Assembly: GCA_003162245.1 (NCBI GenBank)
Contig: PMMM01000219.1
Span: 1 to 35,055, forward strand
Origin: Phycisphaerales bacterium
GTDB lineage: Bacteria; Planctomycetota; Phycisphaerae; UBA1845; Fen-1342
DNA: 35,055 nucleotides
Direction: 5' to 3'
Positions 8,040-17,145 of this stretch are shown here, piece after piece (positions within the stretch are counted from its first letter, which is position 1; each line of letters begins with the position of its first letter). The notes beneath the pieces were generated by a model, which ran no database searches, was not told the DNA's origin, and worked only from the letters and a program-made list of their open reading frames with translations. A program made the position numbers and the translations under genes.

Positions 8040-8068
8040 ACTATGCCCGCGCCGCGGAGATTTGTCAA
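8040..8068 (-). promoter_or_regulatory. promoter of the MATE leader transcript
   Basis: A consensus -35 TTGACA (8068-8063), a 17-base spacer and a -10 CATAGT (8045-8040) lie on the minus strand. A start near 8034 is expected. It is the best sigma-70-type promoter I see in the window. Confidence 0.65.
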
Positions 8069-8097
8069 GCACCGGGGGCTTGCGGGAGGAGCGTGGG

Positions 8098-8239
8098 CAG
8101 GGCAACCGCATTCTCGCCGGTTCGGCGGTTCGGGCGGGGTGACCGAGCGAAGCCACCCGCGACGGTCGCACAGGAACGGGGTTCGCCGGTGGCGACAACC
8201 CGTCTTTCCAGGTTTCGACCGGAGAATGCGGTTGCCCTG
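8098..8239. repeat. 142-bp inverted-repeat element with two internal hairpins
   Basis: CAGGGCAACCGCATTCTC (8098-8115) is the exact reverse complement of 8222-8239, and the stem continues inward with CGGT and ACCG. Inside lie two more hairpins. One is GCGGG(G)TG with CACCCGC (8134-8160). The other is built on TTCGCC GGT GGCGA with outer ACGGG and CCCGT (8176-8203). The whole folds as a cloverleaf. There are no ORF and no transposase. It lies between the MATE leader promoter and the DegP-type gene. It is probably a non-autonomous repeat; a structured RNA is possible. Confidence 0.7.
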
Positions 8240-8406
8240 GCAAGCCCGTGCCACCGCCCTGCGGTTTCCGGCGAAGAAAAGGATAGAATACGATGCGGAT
8301 GAATGCCGGGCAGCAGCGGACGCGCCGTGCGGCGCTGCCGTCCGGAACGGCGTGTTGGTTGAACGGCGGCTGCCGCTTTTCGGCGGGCGCAGGAGTGGCG
8401 AGGCGT

Positions 8407-9978
8407 ATGGACGTGTTGCGGTCGGGTTTGCGGGCGCGCTGGCCGGTCGTCGCGGTGCTGGTCTGGGTGTGGTCAGGCTTTCTCGGCGGGATCAGTGCCG
8501 AACGGCTGCTCGCAGCGGAGCGCGGGCGGAATCAGCCGGCGTCGGAGGACCTCGCGCAGCTCCAGACACAGTTGCCCGACATCCAGGCGATCTCGCGGGC
8601 GTTCAAGCTGGTCGCCAAGATCGCCCGCCCGGGCGTGGTGCACATTCGCGTCAGCGGCGGCGAGCGCGGCGCGATGTCGGAGGAGGAGATCGACGAGCGG
8701 CTCAAGAACCTCCCGAACGAAGAGCAATCCGACCCGAACGACCCGGAGGCCGCCAAGAAGCAGGAAGAACTGCGCGAGCAGGCGCGCCATATCCTCAAGC
8801 GCATGCAGCCGCCGCCGGGGGCGGGCAGCGGGATCATCCTCGACGCCGAGGGGCACATCCTGACGAACAATCACGTCGTCGCGGGGCGTGACGAAATCAC
8901 CGTGGTTTTGTCGGACGAGCGTGAGTTCCCCGGCAAAGTGGTCGGCACCGATCCGAAGACGGACCTCGCCGTCGTGAAGATCGACGCGCCCGACCTGCAT
9001 CCGCTCAAGCTCGGCAATTCGGACGAGATGGAGGTCGGCGACTGGGTGATCGCCGTCGGGTCGCCCTTCGGCCTGCAACACACCGTCACGCACGGTATCG
9101 TCAGCGCCCTGGGCCGGGCCGAGATCATGGGCGTCGGCATCGATTACCAGGATTTCATCCAGACCGACGCGGCGATCAACCCCGGGAACTCCGGCGGCCC
9201 CCTGCTAAATCTCCGCGGCGAAGTCGTGGGGGTGAACACGGCGATCGCGACACACGGCGACGGCGTCAACGCCGGCATCGCGTTTGCGATTCCCTCGAAC
9301 ATGGCGCTACGGGTCGCCGAGCAACTCAAGACCAACGGGAGTGTGACCCGCGGGTACCTGGGCATTGTGCCGCTGGCGGTGGAGAAGACCGACGTTGAGA
9401 TCTTCGGGTTGCCCTCCGCCGGCGGCATCCTGGTGGGCGACGTCGTGCGGAAGTCCCCGGCCGATCACGCCGGCCTGCAGGTGGACGACGTCGTCGTCAG
9501 CATCAACGAAGTGGAGATCGCCGGTCGGGAACAGTTTCGGCGGCTGGTTGCCGATCTGCGGCCGGATGAGCGCGTGCGCCTCCGCGTGATCCGGGATGGC
9601 CACGAGACGCCCGTCACCGTGCGGATCGGAGTCCAGCCCGAGGATCTGCGCAGGACCGCCGCGGTATCGACGCAGCTTGGGCGCGCGATCGCACGCCTGG
9701 GTCTGCGGGTGCGCACGCTGCGCGTCGGGATGTTGCCCGCGTTTGACGAGAATGCGCGCGGTGTGGTCGTCGTCGAGCGCGATGACGAGTCCAAGAACGC
9801 GCCGGACGTCGCCCCACGCGAGCTGGTGGTGGGCTGCAATGAGTATCCGGTAAAGACCGTGCACGACCTTGAAGAAGCCCTCACGCACATCCCCAAAAGC
9901 CACGAGATCGTGCTGAAGATCCAGGAGCCCACCGGCGACATGAAGCTGGTGCGCATCAAGCCGCGCAGCCGGCGGTAA
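8407..9978 (+). CDS. DegP/HtrA-type periplasmic serine protease
   Basis: Secreted trypsin-like protease of the HtrA family, involved in envelope protein quality control. With the start at 8407 it has 523 residues. A signal anchor (about 10-30, [17 protein letters not shown]) is followed by a charged segment (85-130). The protease domain carries the triad His156 (TNNHVV), Asp186 (KTDLAVV) and Ser262 (PGNSGGPLL). A PDZ domain follows at about 310-410. A second, degenerate PDZ-like domain reaches the C-terminus. Upstream ATGs at 8293 and 8299 are in frame but would put about 37 residues before the signal sequence; a TAGAAT box at 8284-8289 lies just before them. AGGAG at 8391-8395 precedes 8407. 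The start is uncertain, the family firm. Convergent with nadB. Confidence 0.92.
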   Translation: MDVLRSGLRARWPVVAVLVWVWSGFLGGISAERLLAAERGRNQPASEDLAQLQTQLPDIQAISRAFKLVAKIARPGVVHIRVSGGERGAMSEEEIDERLKNLPNEEQSDPNDPEAAKKQEELREQARHILKRMQPPPGAGSGIILDAEGHILTNNHVVAGRDEITVVLSDEREFPGKVVGTDPKTDLAVVKIDAPDLHPLKLGNSDEMEVGDWVIAVGSPFGLQHTVTHGIVSALGRAEIMGVGIDYQDFIQTDAAINPGNSGGPLLNLRGEVVGVNTAIATHGDGVNAGIAFAIPSNMALRVAEQLKTNGSVTRGYLGIVPLAVEKTDVEIFGLPSAGGILVGDVVRKSPADHAGLQVDDVVVSINEVEIAGREQFRRLVADLRPDERVRLRVIRDGHETPVTVRIGVQPEDLRRTAAVSTQLGRAIARLGLRVRTLRVGMLPAFDENARGVVVVERDDESKNAPDVAPRELVVGCNEYPVKTVHDLEEALTHIPKSHEIVLKIQEPTGDMKLVRIKPRSRR

Positions 9979-10007
9979 ACCCCGGGCCCCACCCGCGATT
10001 GGCATCG

Positions 10008-11666
10008 TCAGCGGATCGGCGCCGGCGACGGGACGGGGCTGGTCGAGACCTGTACCGCGTCATCCGCGCGGACAAGGTCGATGTGACAGCGCCACGAGTC
10101 GGCCGGGTCGGGGAAGTCCGTGCGGTAGTGTACGCCACGGGATTCGCAGCGCGTGGCCGCGCCGGTCGCGATGGCCAGCGCGACGGTGAGCATGTTCTGC
10201 GTCTCCCACGCCTGCGGGTCGTCGAAGACCTTGTCCATCACGTAGCGCGACCAGAAGTCGATGATCTCCAGCGTCTCGCGCAGCCGGTCGCCGCTCCGCT
10301 CGACCGCGACGTTCCGCGACATCAGGCTCGTCAGGCTGTTGAGCACGTCGGCGAGGTCGAGTTCCGTGCGGGAGGAGTGCGGCAGCAAGTGGCTCACGGG
10401 CAGCGGGCGGTCGATCCGGTTGTTGGAGGCGGTACGCGCAGCGGCGCGCAGGCCCGTCCGACGGCCGTACACCAGGCCCTCCAGCAGCGAGTTGCTGGCC
10501 AGGCGGTTCGCGCCGTGCAGCCCGCTCGACGCGACCTCGCCGCAGGCCAGCAAGCCCGCGAGCCCGGTTTGCCCCTGTTCGTCGACCACCACGCCGCCGA
10601 CGCAATAGTGGGCGCTCGGCCGCACGGGGATCAGGTCGCGCTCGGGCTGGATGTCGAAATCACGGCACAGCCGGTCCAGGTTCGGAAAGCGTGTGGCGAA
10701 GCGGCCGGGCGGGAAGTGCCGGACGTCGAGGTACACGCACGGAGCGTTCTGGCGTTTCATCTCGGCGGCGATCGCGCGGCTCACGACATCGCGGGACGCG
10801 AGCTCGGTTCGCTCATCGTAGGCGGCCATGAAACGACGCCCGGAGCGATCCACCAGATACGCCCCGTCGCCGCGCACCGCCTCGCTGATCAACTCGCGCG
10901 CGGCCCCGGCCACGTAGAGGGTGGTCGGATGGAATTGGATCATCTCCATGTCGCGCAGCGTTGCCCCGGCGCGAAACGCCATCCCGAGCCCGTCGCCGGT
11001 GGCGATCGGCGGGTTGGTCGTTTCGCGGTACACGCGGCCGCAGCCGCCGGTGGCCAGGATGGTCGTCGTGGCCCAGAAAATCTGGTGGCCGTATTTCGGA
11101 TGGTACGTCACGGCCCCGACGACCTGGCCGTCGTGCGTGAGCAAGTCAATTGCGAAGCACTGCTCGAAGATCCGGATGCGCGGCTGGGCGCGGGTCTGCT
11201 CCACGAGCGCACGGAGGATTTCCCTGCCGGTGGTGTCCCGCGCGTGTACGATGCGCGGCAACGAATGGCCGCCCTCGCGGCCGGTTTCCAGGGCCGTCCC
11301 GCGTTGATCGAAGCGGGCCCCGGCTTGTTGCAGCCGCGCGACGATCTCGGGTGCCTCGCCGACGACCTGCCGAATCACGTCCTCGTGCCCCAGTCCGCAC
11401 GCCACCGCCAGCGTGTCCGCCGCGTGTTTGGCCGGTGAGTCCGCCGGATCGGTCGCCGCCGCGATGCCCCCCTGGGCGTACGCAGTGGCCGATTGGTCGA
11501 GGTGGTCCTTGGTCACAACCAGCACGTCGCTCGCCTGGCAGGCGTGCAGCGCCGCCTGGAGGCCGGCCGCGCCCGAGCCCAGCACGAGCACGTCGGTGAA
11601 GAGGTGCGGCAGCCGCTGCTGCTGAAAATTGGTCAGATACCGGCGACGGCCGATGGCAGTGCTCAT
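10008..11666 (-). CDS. nadB: L-aspartate oxidase
   Basis: Oxidises L-aspartate to iminoaspartate with FAD, the first step of de novo NAD synthesis; quinolinate synthase is the usual partner and is not in the window. The protein has 552 residues, normal for the family. The FAD motif LGSGAAG is at residues 29-35. The family signatures SATAYAQGGIA, QFHPTTLY, RRFM and EVASSGLHGANRLASNSLLEG are all present, followed by the helical C-terminal domain. The ATG at 11666 follows the previous stop by 8 bases; no clear Shine-Dalgarno is seen, so translation may be coupled. It is the last gene of the run rarA, cyclo-ligase gene, nadB. Confidence 0.95.
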   Translation of the reverse strand: MSTAIGRRRYLTNFQQQRLPHLFTDVLVLGSGAAGLQAALHACQASDVLVVTKDHLDQSATAYAQGGIAAATDPADSPAKHAADTLAVACGLGHEDVIRQVVGEAPEIVARLQQAGARFDQRGTALETGREGGHSLPRIVHARDTTGREILRALVEQTRAQPRIRIFEQCFAIDLLTHDGQVVGAVTYHPKYGHQIFWATTTILATGGCGRVYRETTNPPIATGDGLGMAFRAGATLRDMEMIQFHPTTLYVAGAARELISEAVRGDGAYLVDRSGRRFMAAYDERTELASRDVVSRAIAAEMKRQNAPCVYLDVRHFPPGRFATRFPNLDRLCRDFDIQPERDLIPVRPSAHYCVGGVVVDEQGQTGLAGLLACGEVASSGLHGANRLASNSLLEGLVYGRRTGLRAAARTASNNRIDRPLPVSHLLPHSSRTELDLADVLNSLTSLMSRNVAVERSGDRLRETLEIIDFWSRYVMDKVFDDPQAWETQNMLTVALAIATGAATRCESRGVHYRTDFPDPADSWRCHIDLVRADDAVQVSTSPVPSPAPIR

Positions 11667-11674
11667 GTTGGAGT

Positions 11675-12244
11675 CTAGCGCCCGAACCGCCGGACCTTCA
11701 CGTCCGTGACCAGCATGTTCATGCGGGCGTCCGTCGGGTCGGTGGGGATGGTTGGGAAAACCTGCTCTTCCAGGGCGACGGCGCACGGCACGCCGCGAAA
11801 CTCCGGGTGGGCAAGAAACCGGTCGTAGAACCCCCGCCCGCGGCCGAGGCGGTTGCCGTGCTCGTCGAACGCCAGTCCGGGCACAACGACCAGGTCGATG
11901 TCGGCCGTCGGCACGGGCGGACCCTCGACCGGCTCGCGGATGCCCATGTAGCCCACCTCGACGTCCGTCGCCAGCGACTGAATCTCGATCGGGAGCATCC
12001 GCCGCTGGTCCCACGTCACGCGCGGCGCCAGCACGCGTTTCAGGTCGGCCCAGGCCTGAATCGCCAACTGCGACGTGTCGATCTCCTGCGGCGTCGACAA
12101 GAACAGCATCAAGACATTGGCCTGCTGATACTCCGGTTGCTGGCAGAGCAACCCGCAGACGAGGGCGCTGCGCCGCCGCAGTTCGTCGGCTGTTACCATC
12201 TCGAGTCGCTGCCGGACTTTCTGGCGCAGAGTTCTCTTCGGCAC
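11675..12244 (-). CDS. ygfA: 5-formyltetrahydrofolate cyclo-ligase
   Basis: Converts 5-formyl-THF to 5,10-methenyl-THF with ATP (MTHFS family). The product has 189 residues, the usual length. Signatures are the N-terminal KRTLRQKVRQRL and the catalytic segment VVPGLAFDEHGNRLGRGRGFYDRFL (residues 120-144). I chose GTG at 12244 because it begins 2 bases after the rarA stop, keeps the family N-terminus and has AAGG 8 bases upstream. The first ATG in frame would remove the conserved first helix. It is translationally coupled to rarA and followed by nadB after 8 bases. Confidence 0.93.
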   Translation of the reverse strand: MPKRTLRQKVRQRLEMVTADELRRRSALVCGLLCQQPEYQQANVLMLFLSTPQEIDTSQLAIQAWADLKRVLAPRVTWDQRRMLPIEIQSLATDVEVGYMGIREPVEGPPVPTADIDLVVVPGLAFDEHGNRLGRGRGFYDRFLAHPEFRGVPCAVALEEQVFPTIPTDPTDARMNMLVTDVKVRRFGR

Positions 12245-12246
12245 GG

Positions 12247-13662
12247 TCAATCCTTGCGCTGGTCGGCCGGCGGCGTCGGCCGGGCCTGGCGGAGGTCGCG
12301 CAGGCGCGCCGCCAGGCGGGCTTCGTCGCCACGATTGGTGGGATTGTAGTACGTCTTGGCCACGCCGAGGTAGTCCTGGTCGACAAAACCGCTGGGGTCG
12401 TCGTGCGGATATTGATAGCCCGCCCCGCGACCGAGTCGCGCGGCGCCCGGATAACTCGCGTCCCGCAGGTGTGTCGGGACCGGCAGCGTTAGGCCTTCGC
12501 GCACGTCCTGACGCGCCGCGGCGATCGCCGTCGTGACCGCGTTTGACTTGGGGGCGCAGGCCACGTAGACCGCCGCCTGCGCCAGCGCAAACTGGCACTC
12601 GGGCAATCCGACCGCGGAGGTGATCTGCACCGCGGCGGCCGCCAGGATCGCGGCTTGCGGGTCCGCGTTCCCCACGTCCTCCGAGGCACAGATCGCAACG
12701 CGGCGGGCGATGAAGCGCGGGTCTTCGCCGCCTTCGAGCATCCGTGCCAGCCAGTACAGAGCGGCGTCCGGATCGCTGCCGCGCATGCTCTTGATAAACG
12801 CCGAGGCCACGTCGTAATGGGTGTCGCCGGCTGCGTCGTAGGGGACGGCCTTGCGCTGGAGCGACTCAGCGGCGATGTCCATCGTCACGTGCGGTCGCGC
12901 GCCCATATCAGAGCCCGGAGCGCAAGCGACGGGTTCCCGGGCCGCCGCTGCGTCTTCCGGAACCCCCTCGCTCGCACTCGGGGCTCCGACAGACAGCACC
13001 GCCACCTCCAGCGCCGCCAGCGCCCGCCGCGCGTCGCCGTCCGCCCGCTCGGCGATAAAACGCAGCGCGTCGTCGTCGCAGATCGCGTTACATTTGCCCA
13101 ATCCACGTTCGCCGTCGTCCAACGCGCGCCGCAGCAACTGCTCGATTTGCGGCGGCGTGAGCGGATGCAGCTCGAAAATCTGGCTGCGCGAGATCAGCGG
13201 GCCGTTGACCGAGAAGAACGGGTTCTCGGTCGTCGCTCCGATCAGGATGAGCGTGCCTTCCTCGACGTCCCGCAGCAGCACGTCCTGCTGGGCGCGGTTG
13301 AAACGATGAATCTCGTCCAGGAACAGCACCGTCCGCTGCCCGCTGCCCGCCAGCCGCTCGTGGGCCGCGTCGATCACCTCCCGGACATCCTTGACCCCCG
13401 CCTCGGCCGCGTGCAGCGTGACAAACGTGGCCTTGGTGTACGCCGCCACCAACTGTGCCAACGTGGTCTTGCCCGTGCCCGGCGGGCCGTAGAGGATCGC
13501 GCTCGTCACGCGATCCGCTTCCAGCAGTCGCCGCAGCAGCTTGCCGGGGCCGACAAAGTGCTCCTGCCCGACGAATTCGTCAAGCGAGCGCGGCCGCATG
13601 CGCACCGCCAGCGGCTGCACGCGCCGAAAGGCGGCGTCGCGCTGTTCGGCGAAGAGATCCAT
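12247..13662 (-). CDS. rarA: replication-associated recombination protein A (AAA+ ATPase)
   Basis: RarA/MgsA-type AAA+ ATPase that acts at stalled replication forks. It has 471 residues. Walker A GPPGTGKT is at 59-66 and Walker B LFLDEIH at 113-119. TTENPFF, the sensor region and the MgsA C-terminal domain (FIKSMRGSDPDAALYWLARM, ASEDVGNADP) are all conserved. An insertion of about 35 residues at 224-258 (SVGAPSASEG to GARPHV) interrupts the region before the C-terminal domain; its DNA (about 12889-12993) looks like genome-repeat sequence. The ATG at 13662 has no Shine-Dalgarno, but TATACT ends 8 bases before it, which suggests a leaderless mRNA. First gene of a three-gene operon. Confidence 0.93.
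   Translation of the reverse strand: MDLFAEQRDAAFRRVQPLAVRMRPRSLDEFVGQEHFVGPGKLLRRLLEADRVTSAILYGPPGTGKTTLAQLVAAYTKATFVTLHAAEAGVKDVREVIDAAHERLAGSGQRTVLFLDEIHRFNRAQQDVLLRDVEEGTLILIGATTENPFFSVNGPLISRSQIFELHPLTPPQIEQLLRRALDDGERGLGKCNAICDDDALRFIAERADGDARRALAALEVAVLSVGAPSASEGVPEDAAAAREPVACAPGSDMGARPHVTMDIAAESLQRKAVPYDAAGDTHYDVASAFIKSMRGSDPDAALYWLARMLEGGEDPRFIARRVAICASEDVGNADPQAAILAAAAVQITSAVGLPECQFALAQAAVYVACAPKSNAVTTAIAAARQDVREGLTLPVPTHLRDASYPGAARLGRGAGYQYPHDDPSGFVDQDYLGVAKTYYNPTNRGDEARLAARLRDLRQARPTPPADQRKD
12889..12993. repeat. repeat-like insertion within rarA
   Basis: This segment encodes about 35 low-complexity residues absent from ordinary RarA. It contains GGAGCGCAAGCGACGGGTTC near 12922-12941. 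A related GAAGCGCAAGCAAACCCCC lies between genes near 14933. This suggests a dispersed repeat that entered the gene in frame. Confidence 0.45.
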
Positions 13663-13670
13663 GCACCAAG

Positions 13671-13676
13671 AGTATA
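13671..13676 (-). promoter_or_regulatory. -10-like box for a leaderless rarA transcript
   Basis: TATACT on the minus strand ends 8 bases before the rarA ATG at 13662, and no Shine-Dalgarno is present. Confidence 0.35.
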
Positions 13677-13747
13677 CACCGCGGCCTGGTTTGGCGGGCC
13701 GCGCTGTTCGTCGGCCACGAGAGCGGATGGCGCGCGGGATGCGGACG

Positions 13748-14761
13748 CTACAACGGCTCGTCGATGGCCGCCGTGCGTGTGATGTGCAGGGCACGGCGAC
13801 CGTGGAGCTGGCCGGGGAGGCCGGCGTACTTGTTGCGGCCCTCAATCTGGAGGACGAGTTCGCCGCCGACGGTTTTGTCGAGCTGGATGATGTCGCCGGG
13901 GCGCAGCGCGCGCAGCTCGCCCACCCGGACGTGGGCGCGACCAAGGTAGGCGGCCAGGTTGACCTTGGACTTGGTCAGGTTGCGGTGGATGCGTTTGCGT
14001 TCCACCTCGGTGGCCCCTTTGCTGCGGTAGCCGAACCACGACTGCGTGGTGAGCTTGCTCAGCACCGACTCGATGGTGTTGAACGGGATGCAGATGCTCA
14101 TCGTGCCCGCACACTGGTTCATCTTGATCTCGAAGGTGATGAACACGACCACCTCCGAAGGGGCGACGATGTGCACCAGTTGCGGGTTGCTCTCGGTGTC
14201 GACGATCTCGAACTTCGCGCTGACCAGGTTGCGCCACACCTCGGACAGGTGGTCGAGCGCCCGGCTGATGAGCCGCGACATGAGCCGCCACTCGATCGCC
14301 GTCAGCGGACGTTGCGGGATGAACATGTCGGACTTGTTGCCGCCCAGCAGCCGGTCGATGATCGGGTAGACGATCAGCGGGCTGACCTCGATGCACATTT
14401 GGCCCTCGAGCGGCGGGGCCTGGACGATGGCGAAGCAAGTGGGGTTGGGCAGCGAGTGAATGAACTCGCTGTAAGTGAGCTGCTCGACCCCGACCACGCG
14501 CACCTCGATGATCGTCCGCAGGAACCCCGAGAGCGTCGCCCCGAAGTTGCGGGCGAAGCCGTCGTGGATCGACCCGAGCGCGCGAATGTGGTCCTTGCTC
14601 ACGCGCTCGGGCCGTTTGAAATCGTACGAGCTGACGTCCGTACGCGACGGGGCGACGGCCGGGCCCGCCGCCACCGCCGCCGGCGGCGCCGCTTCATCGG
14701 CCTCCCCGGCGACGGACGCCAGCAGGGCGTCGATCTCGCTTTGATCTAGAACTTCACCCAT
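13748..14761 (-). CDS. fliM: flagellar motor switch protein FliM
   Basis: FliM forms the middle ring of the flagellar C-ring and binds phosphorylated CheY. The 337-residue protein starts with LDQSEIDALLAS, the CheY-P binding peptide. A CheC-like middle domain follows (RVSKDHIRALGSIHDGFARNF, GQMCIEVSPLIVYPIIDRLLGG). The C-terminal SpoA domain reads VNLAAYLGRAHVRVGELRALRPGDIIQLD. No other flagellar gene lies in the window, so fliM is detached from its usual cluster. No Shine-Dalgarno is seen; a strong hairpin (14778-14813) lies in the leader 16 bases before the start. rarA follows after 85 bases on the same strand. Confidence 0.95.
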   Translation of the reverse strand: MGEVLDQSEIDALLASVAGEADEAAPPAAVAAGPAVAPSRTDVSSYDFKRPERVSKDHIRALGSIHDGFARNFGATLSGFLRTIIEVRVVGVEQLTYSEFIHSLPNPTCFAIVQAPPLEGQMCIEVSPLIVYPIIDRLLGGNKSDMFIPQRPLTAIEWRLMSRLISRALDHLSEVWRNLVSAKFEIVDTESNPQLVHIVAPSEVVVFITFEIKMNQCAGTMSICIPFNTIESVLSKLTTQSWFGYRSKGATEVERKRIHRNLTKSKVNLAAYLGRAHVRVGELRALRPGDIIQLDKTVGGELVLQIEGRNKYAGLPGQLHGRRALHITRTAAIDEPL

Positions 14762-14777
14762 GCCAAGCGCGTCGCGT

Positions 14778-14813
14778 GCTCGTCGACGCGCGGAGCGCGC
14801 GTCGTCTGCGAGC
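14778..14813 (-). promoter_or_regulatory. strong hairpin in the fliM leader
   Basis: CGACGCGCG (14784-14792), loop GAG, CGCGCGTCG (14796-14804) form a perfect 9-bp stem. It is extended by GCTCG and CGAGC after a small internal loop. It lies 16 bases upstream of the fliM ATG and has no T-run, so it is not an intrinsic terminator. A role in fliM translation or mRNA stability is conjecture. Confidence 0.4.
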
Positions 14814-15021
14814 CGCAGTCCTTCCTCTGTGGCTATCGGAACTCCGCGCGGGTCGGTTTGAGAGCCCTCCGGCGGAGTGCGCATGGACCAGACGGTCGCG
14901 CGCCTACGTGCAGCCACCCACATCAGGCTGCGAAGCGCAAGCAAACCCCCTCGCAGCAACTCGTGTTCGCGGTCGTCGCGTGCGTTTATCGGACGCGCAG
15001 CCGGCGGAAGTCGGATCCGGC

Positions 15022-17112
15022 CTACTGGGCCAGCTCGGTATCCTGTGGCTTGGCCGAGAGCTCGGCAACAACGCGCAGGAAATCCCCCAGCCGAAACGGC
15101 TTACGCAGCGCACGCGTGTGCTCGTCCGTGACCGTCTCCAGATCGAATTCGATCTTGGCCGTGATCACGATGGCCGGCATCGTCGGCGCGGTGCGGCGAA
15201 TCTGCCGTAGAGCCTGAATGCCGTCGCCCTTGGGCAGGTCAATGTCGACGACGAGCAACCGGACCTTCTGTTGCCAACGGGCGCATTGCGCGAGAAGCTC
15301 CTGCGCATCCGTAACTTGCCCGACCTCGTACCCCGCGCGTTGCAAACCCGTGGTCAGCACCTGAAGAACCTGCCGGTTGTCCTCGGCCACGACCACCAGC
15401 TCGCCGTGCCCGCGGGCCGATTCCCGGACCTCCTGTTCGCCGGCGGTGAGGCCGACTGGCGCGGCGCGCGGCAGCCGGATGGTGAACGTCGTGCCCTGCC
15501 CGACATCTGACTCCACACTGATGCGGCCGCCGTGCTCCTCGATCACGCTCTTGACGACCGACAGGCCGAGGCCGGTTCCCTGGCCCGCGGCCTTCGTCGT
15601 AAAGAAGGGCTCGAAGATGTGCGGCAGCACACCCGGCGAGATCCCGCAACCCGTGTCGCTGATGACGATGCGGACGCCGGCGGGGCTGTCAGCACCCGGT
15701 GCCGGCTGCGTCGCGCCGGGCGCTGCACCCTCCTCAGAGACGGCGATGCGCAACGTGCCGCCGTTGGGCATGGCATGGCGGGCGTTGATGGCCATATTCA
15801 GGATGATCTGCTGCAACTGCATCCGGCCGCACAGGACCCAGAGGCCGGTTTCGGTGGGGACATCCACCACCACCTCGATGGCCGCGGGCAACATGCGGCG
15901 GAGCAAGCGCGCGGTACCCCCGATCGCGGTGCGCACCTCGACGGGCTGCTGCTCGGCGGGCATCCTGTGGGTGAAGGCCAGCAGCGCCTTGGTGATGGTG
16001 CCGGCGGCCTGCGTCGCCTCCTCAATCTGCCCCAGGTGCAGGCTGCTCTCGCCGTGGGCCGGCAATTCGGTGCGGAGCAGCGCGGCGTAACCGGCGATGG
16101 CCGTCAGCATGTTGTTGACGTCGTGGGCGATGCCCGCGGCGAGCTGGCCGGCAACCTCCATCTTGTGTGCCTGGTTGAGCTCGTTCTGCAACCGCCGTTG
16201 CTCGGTTACGTCGCGGATGATCGCGAGTGCCGTCTCGGCCGTCCCGTCCGGTGTCAGTTCGGGGACAATCTTCGCCTGGAAATACCGATGCTCATAGGCC
16301 CTGGCGAGCCGAAGCTCCGGCTCTTGCATTTGGCCCGTGGTGAATGCCTCCGCGAGCGCGACCTCCAAGTCCAGCGGGAGGCCAATGTCGCCGCAGCGCT
16401 GGCCGGGGGCTTGCTCCAACGGGACCCCCGCAAGGTCGGCCCACCGCCGGTTGGCGTAGACCGGCCGGGACTCGCGATCGAAGCGGACGATGATGTCCGG
16501 CGCGTGGTCCATGAGCGTTTCGAGCTCGCGCGTGCGGCGGGCCAGGGCATCCTCGGCGAGCTTGCGATCTGTGATGTCCACCACAGCGATTCGACAGCCC
16601 TGCCGATTCCCAGCCCGATCTGGCATCGGCGTGGTTTCCAGGCGCGCAAAGAAGTGCTGGCCGTCGGCCTTCCGGAGGCGCAACTCACAGGTCTGTCGCC
16701 CGCTGTCCGCGCCCAGTCGTTGTCGGTGCACGTGGAAGATGTCCTGATCCTCGGGCAGGACAAAATGACTCAGCCGCCGCTTCAGCAACGCGCTGCGCTC
16801 GATGCCGAGCAGGGCGGCGGCCGTCAGGTTGGCCGCGAGAATCACGCCGTCCAGGTCGAGCACCACGTAGCCGACCGGTGCAAAATCGAACAGGTCGCTG
16901 TACCGGGCGCTGGACGCCTCGAGCTCCAACTGCGCAGCCCGCAGCTCTTCGTTCTGCATCTGCAGCTCGATTTGGTGCACCTGGAGTTCGTGCAGCACAG
17001 ACTGGGGGTCGGCGGGCAGACTCCTCGCGCCCGCCGCCGCCCGGCTTAGCTGCTCTTCCGCGCGCTGCCGCATGTCGCTATCCGGTGAGTGCTTCTGGCC
17101 TGTTGCGCTCAT
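15022..17112 (-). CDS. PAS-PAS hybrid histidine kinase with receiver
   Basis: A 696-residue soluble kinase with no membrane segment. In order: an N-terminal helix (40-60, [17 protein letters not shown]), PAS (about 65-185), PAS (195-305), HisKA with His330 in [10 protein letters not shown], and HATPase with N-box [11 protein letters not shown] and [15 protein letters not shown] and GTGLGLS. A C-terminal receiver has acidic Glu577/Asp578, phospho-acceptor Asp623 and Lys671. The helix and first PAS closely resemble those of the kinase at 20220-21992, so the two are probably duplicates. The ATG at 17112 has GGAG 8 bases upstream; a GTG at 17121 overlaps that site. It lies 33 bases after the CheB-CheR gene and is last in its operon. 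Its output partner is unknown. Confidence 0.88.
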   Translation of the reverse strand: MSATGQKHSPDSDMRQRAEEQLSRAAAGARSLPADPQSVLHELQVHQIELQMQNEELRAAQLELEASSARYSDLFDFAPVGYVVLDLDGVILAANLTAAALLGIERSALLKRRLSHFVLPEDQDIFHVHRQRLGADSGRQTCELRLRKADGQHFFARLETTPMPDRAGNRQGCRIAVVDITDRKLAEDALARRTRELETLMDHAPDIIVRFDRESRPVYANRRWADLAGVPLEQAPGQRCGDIGLPLDLEVALAEAFTTGQMQEPELRLARAYEHRYFQAKIVPELTPDGTAETALAIIRDVTEQRRLQNELNQAHKMEVAGQLAAGIAHDVNNMLTAIAGYAALLRTELPAHGESSLHLGQIEEATQAAGTITKALLAFTHRMPAEQQPVEVRTAIGGTARLLRRMLPAAIEVVVDVPTETGLWVLCGRMQLQQIILNMAINARHAMPNGGTLRIAVSEEGAAPGATQPAPGADSPAGVRIVISDTGCGISPGVLPHIFEPFFTTKAAGQGTGLGLSVVKSVIEEHGGRISVESDVGQGTTFTIRLPRAAPVGLTAGEQEVRESARGHGELVVVAEDNRQVLQVLTTGLQRAGYEVGQVTDAQELLAQCARWQQKVRLLVVDIDLPKGDGIQALRQIRRTAPTMPAIVITAKIEFDLETVTDEHTRALRKPFRLGDFLRVVAELSAKPQDTELAQ

Positions 17113-17145
17113 TGCTCTCACTCCAGTTTCATGGCGTGCCGTGGT

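Noticed and set aside
8293-8406. longer N-terminus of the DegP-type protease from ATG 8293 or 8299
   Set aside because: It places about 37 residues before the signal sequence; kept only as an alternative because a TAGAAT box precedes it.
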